Source: JBBCJT01 sp037190665 (GTDB lineage: Bacteria; Pseudomonadota; Alphaproteobacteria; Acetobacterales; Acetobacteraceae). Taken from it: a stretch of 10,352 bases of DNA. Position numbers and translations under genes: made by a program. The stretch lies in assembly GCA_037190665.1 (NCBI GenBank), contig JBBCJT010000116.1:1-10352 (forward strand). Reading direction: 5' to 3'. Each line of letters begins with the position of its first letter. The stretch's first letter is position 1. Below are positions 1-5,437 of the stretch, in pieces. The notes under the pieces were generated by a model. It was given only the letters and a program-made list of their open reading frames with translations. It was not told the origin of the DNA and ran no database searches.

Positions 1-43
1 CGTCTGCCACCCCCCCCCCGAATCGGGAGGGGTGAGGCAGACG
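1..43. repeat. Imperfect intergenic hairpin with C10 tract
   Basis: An 8-bp perfect inverted repeat (CGTCTGCC at 1-8, GGCAGACG at 36-43) closes a stem that continues imperfectly through a run of ten C (10-19) facing a G-rich stretch (25-32). No T tract follows, so it is a weak candidate for an intrinsic terminator of a gene left of the window, or part of a dispersed palindromic repeat. The window edge cuts the context. Confidence 0.5.
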
Positions 44-75
44 ATTCGCTCAAAGTCTTCCCGGGGAATCGGGGT

Positions 76-141
76 CCAGGGGCCCGTGGCTCCTGGCGGG
101 TGCAGGGCGGAGCCCTGCCGGGGAGCGGGGCAGCGCCCCGC
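76..141. repeat. Tandem trio of short GC hairpins (dispersed palindromic repeat)
   Basis: Three hairpins lie in a row: 76-96 (9-bp arms with one mismatch, CCAGG...CCTGG), 102-118 (GCAGGGC-GGA-GCCCTGC, perfect 7-bp stem with triloop) and 125-141 (GCGGGGC-AGC-GCCCCGC, perfect 7-bp stem with triloop). From memory, this 'ccagggg...cagggc-gga-gccctg' style of repeat recurs between genes in GC-rich alphaproteobacteria such as Acetobacteraceae. The last arm ends 8 nt before the GTG start of the permease, so it occupies the place of a ribosome binding site. Nothing else is visible in 1-149. Confidence 0.6.
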
Positions 142-149
142 GTCCTCCC

Positions 150-1010
150 GTGCTGAGCCTGATCACGGAGCCTTTCGCGCTCGGCTTCATGCGTCGCGCG
201 CTCGTCGGCTGTCTTGCGCTGTCGCTCGCCGGCCCGCCGCTCGGTGTGTTCCTCGTACTGCGGCGGATGAGCCTGATGAGCGACGTGCTCCAGCACGGCA
301 TCCTGCCCGGCATCGCCGCGGGGTTCCTCGTGGCGGGGCTCTCGGTCCCGGCGATGGGGCTGGGCGGCTTCCTTGCCGGGCTCGCCGTGGCACTGCTCGC
401 GGGCTGGCTCGCGCGTGCGACGGGCGGGCGGGAGGATGCGCAGCTCGCCGGCATGTATCTGATCGCGCTCGCGCTCGGCGTGGCGATGCTGTCGTCGCGG
501 CCGGGGCTCGATCTGTCGCACGTGCTGTTCGGTTCGGTGCTGGGCGTGGATGACACGGCGCTGCTGCTGATGGCGGGCAGCGCCTCGGTGGTGCTGATCG
601 GCCTCGCCGTCGCGTGGCGGCCGCTTGCGCTGGAGAGCTTCGACCCGCTGTTCCTGGCCGGCATCGGCGGGCGCGGGGGGGCGTGGCACCTGCTGTTCCT
701 GGCGCTGGTGGTGCTGTGCGTGGTCGCGGGCTTCACCGCGCTCGGCACGCTGATGTCGGTGGGGCTGATGATGCTGCCGGCGGTCGCGTCCCGGCACTGG
801 AGCGGTTCGCTCGCGGGGCAGGCCTGCGCGTCGGTGGCCATCGGCGCGTTGTCCTCGCTCGTCGGCCTGCTGCTGTCCTACCATGCGGACCTGCCGGCGG
901 GACCGGCGGTGGTGCTGTCGGCCGGCGCGCTCTGGCTGGGCTCGGTGGCTGCCGGCCCGCGGGCGAGCCTGCTGCTTCAGGTGCTGCGCCGGCCGCATCT
1001 CGCCGGCTAG
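150..1010 (+). CDS. Metal (Zn/Mn/Fe) ABC transporter permease, ZnuB/MntB family
   Basis: Inner-membrane permease of an ABC-3 family importer for zinc, manganese or iron; it would work with an ATPase and a periplasmic metal-binding protein, neither of which is in the window. The 286-aa product has the usual family length and is almost entirely hydrophobic, with about 7-8 membrane segments. Family signatures are visible: the N-terminal PF..GFMRRAL (residues 8-17), RRMSLMSDVLQHG with Asp45 and His49 (38-50), DLSHVLFGSVLGV (121-133), GTLMSVGLMMLPA (199-211) and LPAGPAVVLSAG (248-259). The GTG start at 150 is chosen because the typical family N-terminus begins there; the next candidate, ATG at 189, would remove it. 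No Shine-Dalgarno sequence precedes the GTG, and a hairpin abuts it. The metal cannot be told from sequence. Usually the ATPase gene lies immediately upstream; here 1-149 is non-coding. Confidence 0.88.
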   Translation: MLSLITEPFALGFMRRALVGCLALSLAGPPLGVFLVLRRMSLMSDVLQHGILPGIAAGFLVAGLSVPAMGLGGFLAGLAVALLAGWLARATGGREDAQLAGMYLIALALGVAMLSSRPGLDLSHVLFGSVLGVDDTALLLMAGSASVVLIGLAVAWRPLALESFDPLFLAGIGGRGGAWHLLFLALVVLCVVAGFTALGTLMSVGLMMLPAVASRHWSGSLAGQACASVAIGALSSLVGLLLSYHADLPAGPAVVLSAGALWLGSVAAGPRASLLLQVLRRPHLAG

Positions 1011-1064
1011 CCAGAGACGCCGCGGCGCGGGACAACGCCGGACCAGCGAACGGGGAGGCCGAGG

Positions 1065-2252
1065 ATGGGCAAGACGGACACGATGGGGCGTATCGAGGCG
1101 ATCCTGCCGGAGCTGGCCGCCACGCGGCAGGACATCCACACCCATCCCGAGCTGGGGTTCGAGGAGACGCGCACCGCCGCACTGGTGGCGGAGAAGCTGC
1201 GCGGCTGGGGCATCGAGACGGTGGAGGGCGTGGGCCGCACCGGCGTGGTCGGCACGCTGCGCGGCAGGCGGCCGGGGCAGGGGGCGATCGCGCTCCGCGC
1301 CGACATGGACGCGCTGGCGCTGACCGAGACGACGGGCCTTCCCTACGCATCCGTCAACACGGGCCGGATGCATGCCTGCGGCCATGACGGGCACACCACG
1401 ATGCTGCTGGGCGCGGCGCAACTGCTGGCCGAGCAGCCCGATTTCGCCGGCACCATCCACTTCATCTTCCAGCCGGCCGAGGAAGGCCGCGGCGGCGCGG
1501 TGGCGATGCTGGACGACCGGCTGTTCGAGCGGTTCCCGGCCGACGCGGTCTACGGCATGCACAACATGCCCGGTGTTCCGGTGGGGCAGTTCGCGATCCG
1601 CAAGGGTGCGCTGATGGCCGGTTCGGGGCGCTTCGCCGTCACCTTCCGCGGCACCGGCGGGCATGGCGGCAACTCGGCGCATCTGGCGAGCGACATCACG
1701 GTCGCGCAGGCGATGTACATCCAGGCGCTGCAGACGGTGGTGAGCCGCAACGCGCCGGCGCTGGAATCGGTGGTGATCAGCGTGGGCTACATCGCTGGCG
1801 GGTCGGTCGAGGCGTTCAACGTGATGCCGTCCGAACTCCAGGTCTGCGGCACGATGCGCGCGTTCAATCCGCGCATGCAGCAGATGCTGGAGAAGCGCAT
1901 CGCGGAACTCGCCGAACTCTGCGCCGCAACGCAGGGTGCGAGTGCCGAGGTGAAGATGTGGTGGAACGCGACGCCGCTGATCAATGCGGAGCGGGAGACG
2001 GATATCGCCGTCGCGGCCGCCCGCGCGCTGGTGGGCGATGCGAAAGTGGACGATGCGACGACGCCGGTCACGGGCGGCGAGGACTTCGCGTACATGATGG
2101 AGCGCAAGCCGGGCAGCTTGATCTTCCTGGGCAACGGCACGGGCGAGGACGCGCACGCGCTGCATACGCCGAAGTACAATTTCAACGATGCCGCGCTGCC
2201 GTTCGGTGTCGCGTACTGGATGGGCGTGGTGCAGCAGGAGTTGGGCGGCTGA
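1065..2252 (+). CDS. M20D family amidohydrolase (hippurate hydrolase / N-acyl-amino-acid hydrolase type)
   Basis: Zinc-type metal-dependent amidohydrolase of peptidase family M20D, cleaving N-acyl or N-aroyl amino acids (aminoacylase, hippuricase, IAA-amino acid hydrolase-like) in the cytoplasm. The 395-aa length fits the family. Visible motifs: HTHPELGFEE (25-34), ALRADMDAL (76-84), HACGHDGH (103-110; Cys105 and His107 as metal ligands), QPAEEGRGGA (136-145; Glu139 catalytic base and Glu140 ligand), GMHNMP (164-169; His166), TGGEDFAYM (336-344) and the C-terminal ligand His367 in LHTPKY. A strong GGGGAG Shine-Dalgarno (1052-1057) sits 7 nt before the ATG. The lid-domain motif reads GGH-GGNSA-H (198-206) instead of the commoner GGH-AAMP-H, one residue longer and without the Pro. 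It lies 54 bp behind the permease gene and could be co-transcribed, but no functional link is obvious. The exact substrate is not predictable. Confidence 0.92.
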   Translation: MGKTDTMGRIEAILPELAATRQDIHTHPELGFEETRTAALVAEKLRGWGIETVEGVGRTGVVGTLRGRRPGQGAIALRADMDALALTETTGLPYASVNTGRMHACGHDGHTTMLLGAAQLLAEQPDFAGTIHFIFQPAEEGRGGAVAMLDDRLFERFPADAVYGMHNMPGVPVGQFAIRKGALMAGSGRFAVTFRGTGGHGGNSAHLASDITVAQAMYIQALQTVVSRNAPALESVVISVGYIAGGSVEAFNVMPSELQVCGTMRAFNPRMQQMLEKRIAELAELCAATQGASAEVKMWWNATPLINAERETDIAVAAARALVGDAKVDDATTPVTGGEDFAYMMERKPGSLIFLGNGTGEDAHALHTPKYNFNDAALPFGVAYWMGVVQQELGG

Positions 2253-2280
2253 GGGGTTTCTGCGCCGCGAGTTTCTGATC

Positions 2281-2319
2281 TGAACGGCTGCGGCGCTGGG
2301 TTCCGTCCGGCGCCGTTCA
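2281..2319. terminator. Possible terminator hairpin after the amidohydrolase gene
   Basis: A perfect 8-bp inverted repeat (TGAACGGC at 2281-2288, GCCGTTCA at 2312-2319) begins 28 nt after the stop codon. An alternative inner pairing, GGCGC (2292-2296) with GCGCC (2310-2314), overlaps it. There is no T tract, so it is either a GC-type terminator or an mRNA 3'-end stabiliser. Confidence 0.4.
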
Positions 2320-2352
2320 CCGGCGACCCGTCTGCTTCGGCTGTGAGCGCGA

Positions 2353-2389
2353 TCTGATCCCGAGCGGGGCGTATCACCCCGGCATCAGA
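2353..2389. repeat. Second intergenic hairpin
   Basis: The arms TCTGAT (2353-2358) and ATCAGA (2384-2389) enclose a further GGGG (2366-2369)/CCCC (2377-2380) pairing around the loop. It lacks a T tract. It could add to termination or be a repeat remnant; nothing ties it to a gene. Confidence 0.35.
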
Positions 2390-2430
2390 CCGCACGGCCA
2401 GCGTCATCCATCCTTCGTCGTGCGGAAGCT

Positions 2431-2475
2431 CTCTTCACGCCCTTCTCCGCGTGCGGGAGAGGGCCGGGGTGAAGG
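2431..2475. repeat. Dispersed 'CCCTCTCCC...GGGAGAGGG' type palindromic repeat
   Basis: The imperfect palindrome TTCAC (2434-2438)/GTGAA (2469-2473) and TCTCC (2444-2448)/GGAGA (2456-2460) around a GC-rich centre matches the widespread proteobacterial intergenic repeat whose spurious translation reads PSPRAGEGRGEG. That peptide is indeed read in one frame here. It separates the amidohydrolase transcript from the next operon and probably has no coding role. Confidence 0.6.
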
Positions 2476-2571
2476 CGCATTCGCCAGCACCATGGCGAGG
2501 TTTCGCCTCCCTCACTCTGTGTCCCTCTTCCGGGCCTCGCGTGACGCGGTTCACACCGCCATGCGCCGAAA

Positions 2572-2605
2572 GTCTCGTGACAATATTTTAGTATTGATAT
2601 GAGAC
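2572..2605. promoter_or_regulatory. 34-bp dyad, likely operator (TetR-type candidate)
   Basis: A symmetric element centred between 2588 and 2589: GTCTC (2572-2576)-N4-CAATA (2581-2585)-N6-TATTG (2592-2596)-N4-GAGAC (2601-2605). All ten arm positions pair exactly on one axis. The right half covers the -35 box of the promoter at 2594-2622, and the element is AT-rich in an otherwise very GC-rich region. Binding of the TetR protein encoded 0.5 kb downstream is inferred from position and symmetry, not shown. Confidence 0.6.
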
Positions 2606-2622
2606 AATCGTCTTGTTATAAT
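2594..2622 (+). promoter_or_regulatory. Near-consensus sigma70 promoter for the NTF2-TetR-MBL-NAT operon
   Basis: The -35 box TTGATA (2594-2599, one mismatch to TTGACA), a 17-bp spacer and a perfect TATAAT -10 box (2617-2622) predict a transcription start near 2629. The 5' leader to the ATG at 2662 would be about 30 nt. Such a strong promoter is unusual in this base composition and makes sense for a unit that is normally repressed through the overlapping dyad. Confidence 0.75.
2602..2613. promoter_or_regulatory. Small secondary dyad in the promoter spacer
   Basis: AGAC (2602-2605)-AATC-GTCT (2610-2613) is a perfect short inverted repeat between the -35 and -10 boxes. It reuses the GAGAC arm of the larger dyad, so the same half-site appears three times (2572, 2601, 2610). 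It may be an extra operator half-site; at 4-bp arms it could also be chance. Confidence 0.3.
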
Positions 2623-2650
2623 CATTCCGTATCGGATCTGCCCAGGCGCT

Positions 2651-2655
2651 GGAGG
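2651..2655 (+). promoter_or_regulatory. Ribosome binding site that fixes the start at 2662
   Basis: GGAGG at 2651-2655 lies 6 nt before the ATG at 2662. The in-frame ATG at 2656 directly abuts it, and the ATG at 2599 lies upstream of the predicted transcription start, so 2662 is the best start. Confidence 0.7.
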
Positions 2656-2661
2656 ATGGCG

Positions 2662-3078
2662 ATGACGCGCGAACAGATGGACCGGAAGATCGACGAACAC
2701 TTCGCCTTCGAGGCCGCGGACGACGTCGAGGGCGTCCTGGCCACCCTGGCGCCCGACGTCGAACACGACATCGTCGGCTGGCCGGACGGACCCACCCACG
2801 GGCGGGACGCGGCGCGCGTATTCTACCAGGCAATGTTCGCCGACCTGTCGGAGAGCAAGGTCGAATGCGTGCGGCGGCTTCATGGCGACCGGTTCCTGGT
2901 CGATGAATCCCTCTGGAGCGGCAAGGCGCCGGGCAGGCCTTTCGGGCTGGACGGCAGGGACCGGCCGCTGGCGTTCCGCCTGCTGCATATCATCGAGTTC
3001 TCCGACAGCGGCGACATCAAGCGGGAGAATGTGTGGATCGACCTCGCCGCGATCCTTCGTCAGTTGCCGCAGGGCTGA
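2662..3078 (+). CDS. NTF2/SnoaL-like small protein
   Basis: A 138-aa protein with the pattern of the NTF2-like/SnoaL superfamily (cone-shaped alpha+beta barrel, about 130 aa): an N-terminal helix with FAFEAADDVEGVLATLAPDVEHDIVGWP (14-41), then THGRDAARVFYQAMFADL (45-62), a DRFLVDESLWSG strand (76-87) and the C-terminal LLHIIEFSDSGDIKRENVWIDLAAI (107-131). Members are often small-molecule isomerases, cyclases or hydrolases, or binding proteins; the residues seen here do not assign an activity. There is no signal peptide, so it should be cytosolic. It is the first gene of the unit behind the strong promoter, and its TGA overlaps the ATG of the TetR gene by one base (TGATG), indicating translational coupling. 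An upstream in-frame ATG at 2599 falls within the promoter and was rejected. The family call is firm; the function is unknown. Confidence 0.82.
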   Translation: MTREQMDRKIDEHFAFEAADDVEGVLATLAPDVEHDIVGWPDGPTHGRDAARVFYQAMFADLSESKVECVRRLHGDRFLVDESLWSGKAPGRPFGLDGRDRPLAFRLLHIIEFSDSGDIKRENVWIDLAAILRQLPQG

Positions 3079-3791
3079 TGCGAATGGACGAGGTGACGGG
3101 CCGCCCGAACCAGAGGAGCCGCACGCGGAAGGACCTTCTCGAAGCGGCGGCGCGGCTGGTCAGACAGGGGCGCAAGCCGAGCCTGGAGGAGGTCGCCGAG
3201 GAGGCGCTCGTGTCGCGGGCGACGGCCTATCGCTACTTCGCCAACGTGGAGGCCGTGCTCGCCGAGGCATCGCTGGATATCGCGGTTCCGGAGCCGCGGG
3301 AGCTGTTCCGCGATACGGCCGACGCCGATCCGGTTTCGCGCGTGCAGCGTGTCGATACGATGCTTCACGACGTGGTGCTGGCCAACGAAGCCTCGCTTCG
3401 CATGATGCTGGTGCACACGCTCCAGCACACGATGCGGGAATCTTCGGAAGGGCAGGCGCCCGCCCGTCAGAACCGCCGCATGCCGCTGCTCGAGGCCGCC
3501 CTCGACCCGGTTCGCGACCGGCTCGGGCCGGAGGGGGTCGAGACGCTCAGCAAGGCGCTCGCCCTCATCGTCGGCACGGAGGGGATGATCGTGGTCAAGG
3601 ATGTGCTTCAGCTTGACGACGCCGACGCGCGGAGAGTGAAGCACTGGGCCATCCGAGCGCTGATCGAGGCGGCGATGGCGGATGAACGCGCAACGCCGTC
3701 GGCCGGCAAGCAGTGCCGCGGAACGGCTGCGCGTCCGGCCAAATCCGCCGCACGAAAACGCGCAAGGGAGACCGGCGGCACCGGTCGCTGA
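3078..3791 (+). CDS. TetR/AcrR family transcriptional regulator
   Basis: A 237-aa one-component repressor. The N-terminal TetR helix-turn-helix spans about residues 13-63: RSRTRKDLLEAAARLV, then PSLEEVAEEALVSRATAYRYFANVEAVLAEA, with SRATAYRYF (46-54) as recognition helix. The rest is a helical ligand-binding and dimerisation domain of normal size to about residue 203. A Lys/Arg/Ala-rich tail follows (about 206-237, with GKQCRGTAARPAKSAARKRAR), which is unusual for the family and might add non-specific DNA contacts. The start at 3078 overlaps the preceding stop; AGGG at 3071-3074 is better spaced for the ATG at 3084, so the protein may begin two codons later. A GTG at 3033 would need a long overlap and was not chosen. 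It probably represses its own operon at the 2572-2605 dyad; the inducer could be the substrate of the MBL or NAT enzymes. Confidence 0.88.
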   Translation: MRMDEVTGRPNQRSRTRKDLLEAAARLVRQGRKPSLEEVAEEALVSRATAYRYFANVEAVLAEASLDIAVPEPRELFRDTADADPVSRVQRVDTMLHDVVLANEASLRMMLVHTLQHTMRESSEGQAPARQNRRMPLLEAALDPVRDRLGPEGVETLSKALALIVGTEGMIVVKDVLQLDDADARRVKHWAIRALIEAAMADERATPSAGKQCRGTAARPAKSAARKRARETGGTGR

Positions 3792-3832
3792 TCTTCGCCG
3801 AAGAGACTTGAACCCGAGGCAGGGAGGAACCC

Positions 3833-4582
3833 ATGGAAACCCGGATCGCCGAGATCGCGGACGGCATCTACCGCCTCTCGACCTTCGTACCGGACATCGC
3901 GCCGCCGGCCGGCTTCACCTTCAACCAGTTCCTGGTGCTCGGTGACGAACCGCTGATGTTCCACACCGGCCTGCGCAGGATGTTCGCGCTCAACCGCGAG
4001 GCGCTGGCCCGCATCATGCCGCCCGAGCGCCTGCGCTGGATCACGTTCGGCCACTACGAAGCCGACGAATGCGGCGCGATGAACGAATGGCTCGCCGTCG
4101 CGCCGAACGCCGAGGTGGCGCACGGGCAGACCGGCTGCCTCGTGTCGCTCAACGACATGGCGGACCGCAACCCGCGCGTGCTGGCGGATGGCGAGGTGAT
4201 CGATCTCGGTCGCGGCCGGCGGGTCCGCTACATCGACACCCCGCACACGCCGCATGGCTGGGACGCCGGCGTGATGATCGAGGAATCGACCGGCACGCTC
4301 CTGTGCGGCGACCTCTTCACCCAGCTCGGCGACGGCCCCGGACTGACCGACGGGGACGTGGTCGGCCCGGCGATCGTGGCGGAGGACCTGTTCAGGTATT
4401 CCGCGCTCAGCCCGGGCATGGGCGCGACCATCCGCGCGCTGGCGAACCTCGCGCCGCATACGCTGGCGCTGATGCACGGGCCGTCCTTCGCCGGGGATTG
4501 CGGTGCGGCGCTGTGTGCGCTCGCCGATGACTACGATCGCCGCACCCGCGCGGCCACCGGGAGCAGGATGGCGTACCCATGA
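3833..4582 (+). CDS. Metallo-beta-lactamase-fold protein, di-iron flavoprotein (ODP)-like
   Basis: A 249-aa MBL-fold protein without a signal peptide. Its metal motif is FGHYEADECGAMNEW (72-86): His74, Glu76 and Asp78 follow the H-x-E-x-D pattern of the oxygen-binding di-iron domain of flavodiiron proteins rather than the HxHxDH of hydrolytic MBLs. The next residue is Glu79, where flavodiiron enzymes have His or a variant. Further likely ligands are His138 or His141 in DTPHTPHGWDAG (136-146), Asp160 in LLCGDLFTQLG (156-166) and His215 in ALMHGPSF (212-219). No flavodoxin or rubredoxin domain is fused; the protein ends shortly after the MBL fold. It could be an oxygen or NO sensor, an oxidoreductase using a separate flavoprotein, or a hydrolase. 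A GGGAGG Shine-Dalgarno (3822-3827) lies 5 nt before the ATG, and its stop overlaps the NAT start by 4 nt (ATGA). Confidence 0.85.
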   Translation: METRIAEIADGIYRLSTFVPDIAPPAGFTFNQFLVLGDEPLMFHTGLRRMFALNREALARIMPPERLRWITFGHYEADECGAMNEWLAVAPNAEVAHGQTGCLVSLNDMADRNPRVLADGEVIDLGRGRRVRYIDTPHTPHGWDAGVMIEESTGTLLCGDLFTQLGDGPGLTDGDVVGPAIVAEDLFRYSALSPGMGATIRALANLAPHTLALMHGPSFAGDCGAALCALADDYDRRTRAATGSRMAYP

Positions 4583-5427
4583 CGCACATAGCCATCGGCG
4601 AGCAGACCGCGCCGCTCACCGCCGCACAGCTTGGCGCCTATCTCGCGCGCATCGGCCTGCCGCAGCCGGCGGCGGCCGATCTCGAGACGCTGGCCGCCGT
4701 CCACCGGGCGCATCTGATGAGCTTCACCTGGGAGGCGCTGGACGCCTTCATGGGGTGGCCATCCTCTCTCCGCCCGCAGGACGCCTTTGCCAAAATGGTC
4801 GAAGGAGGGCGTGGTGGCTGGTGCTACGAGATGAACGGCCTGCTGGGCGCGGCGCTCGCCGTGCTCGGCTTCCGGGTCACCCGCCTTTGCGGCGCCGTCA
4901 ACCGCGAGACGCTGGGCGATGTCGCGATCGGCAACCACCTCACGCTGCAGGTGGACCTCGATCGGCCCTATCTTGCGGAAGTGGGCGTAGCCGACGCGAT
5001 CATCGAGCCGGTGCCGATGACCATCGGGCCCATCAGCCAGCGCGGCTTCGACTTTTCCATCGGCGCTGCGGAGGATGGCTGGCTGCGCTTCGGGAACCAC
5101 CCGCTCGGGCTGGCGCGCAGCTTCGATTTCCGCCCCGCCCACAGCGACGAGGCGTCCATCGCCGCTGCGCATCTCTGGCTCACCCAAGACCCGGCTTCAC
5201 CCTTCACCGGTGCGCTGGCGTTCTTCCGCCACACGCCGGACGGGTATGTCACCCTGCACAACGACCGGCTGCGCCGCGTCACGCCCGTCCACGTGTCCGA
5301 GCAGCGTATCGGCAGCGCCGACCAGTTCGCCGATACGCTGCGAACGCTCTTCGCCCTCGAAATCCCCCGGCACCGGGAGGTGTGGGAAAAGGTCATGGCG
5401 ACCGCCGCCCGGAGCGAAGCCGCCTGA
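4579..5427 (+). CDS. Arylamine N-acetyltransferase family protein
   Basis: A 282-aa cytosolic enzyme of the NAT family (acetyl-CoA:arylamine N-acetyltransferase; some relatives act as amide synthases in natural-product pathways). The active-site signature RGGWCYEMN (78-86) carries the nucleophile Cys82, and GNHLTLQVDL (118-127) carries His120. The third triad position, normally Asp in a LVDVGFG motif, reads LAEVGVAD (132-139), so Glu134 would replace Asp. A Cys-His-Glu triad has been described for a Bacillus cereus NAT, so activity is possible. The N-terminal HLMSFTWEALD (45-55) stands in place of the usual IPFENL. The C-terminal region has FTGALAFFRHTPDGYVTLHNDRL (209-231), typical of the family. 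Length is normal (about 270-290). It is translationally coupled to the MBL gene through ATGA. The substrate is unknown; an aromatic amine, hydrazine or related xenobiotic is the family default. Confidence 0.87.
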   Translation: MTHIAIGEQTAPLTAAQLGAYLARIGLPQPAAADLETLAAVHRAHLMSFTWEALDAFMGWPSSLRPQDAFAKMVEGGRGGWCYEMNGLLGAALAVLGFRVTRLCGAVNRETLGDVAIGNHLTLQVDLDRPYLAEVGVADAIIEPVPMTIGPISQRGFDFSIGAAEDGWLRFGNHPLGLARSFDFRPAHSDEASIAAAHLWLTQDPASPFTGALAFFRHTPDGYVTLHNDRLRRVTPVHVSEQRIGSADQFADTLRTLFALEIPRHREVWEKVMATAARSEAA

Positions 5428-5437
5428 GCAGCGGCCT

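Noticed and set aside
10..19. Run of ten C as a phase-variable tract
   Set aside because: It lies outside any gene and in a hairpin arm; no reading frame or spaced promoter is linked to it within the window.
50..841. Minus-strand open frame (263 codons) opposite the permease gene
   Set aside because: Ser/Pro/Ala-rich translation without motifs; the plus strand encodes a clear ABC-3 permease.
2420..2602. Possible 60-codon plus-strand gene
   Set aside because: It contains PSPRAGEGRGEG, the well-known false translation of a dispersed palindromic repeat, and runs into the promoter dyad; no ribosome binding site.
2599..2661. Upstream ATG at 2599 as start of the NTF2-like gene
   Set aside because: It lies between the -35 and -10 boxes, upstream of the predicted transcript start; GGAGG at 2651 supports 2662.
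3608..4477. Minus-strand open frame (289 codons) opposite the MBL gene
   Set aside because: His/Arg/Ala-rich shadow of the real gene, with no ribosome binding site or domain.
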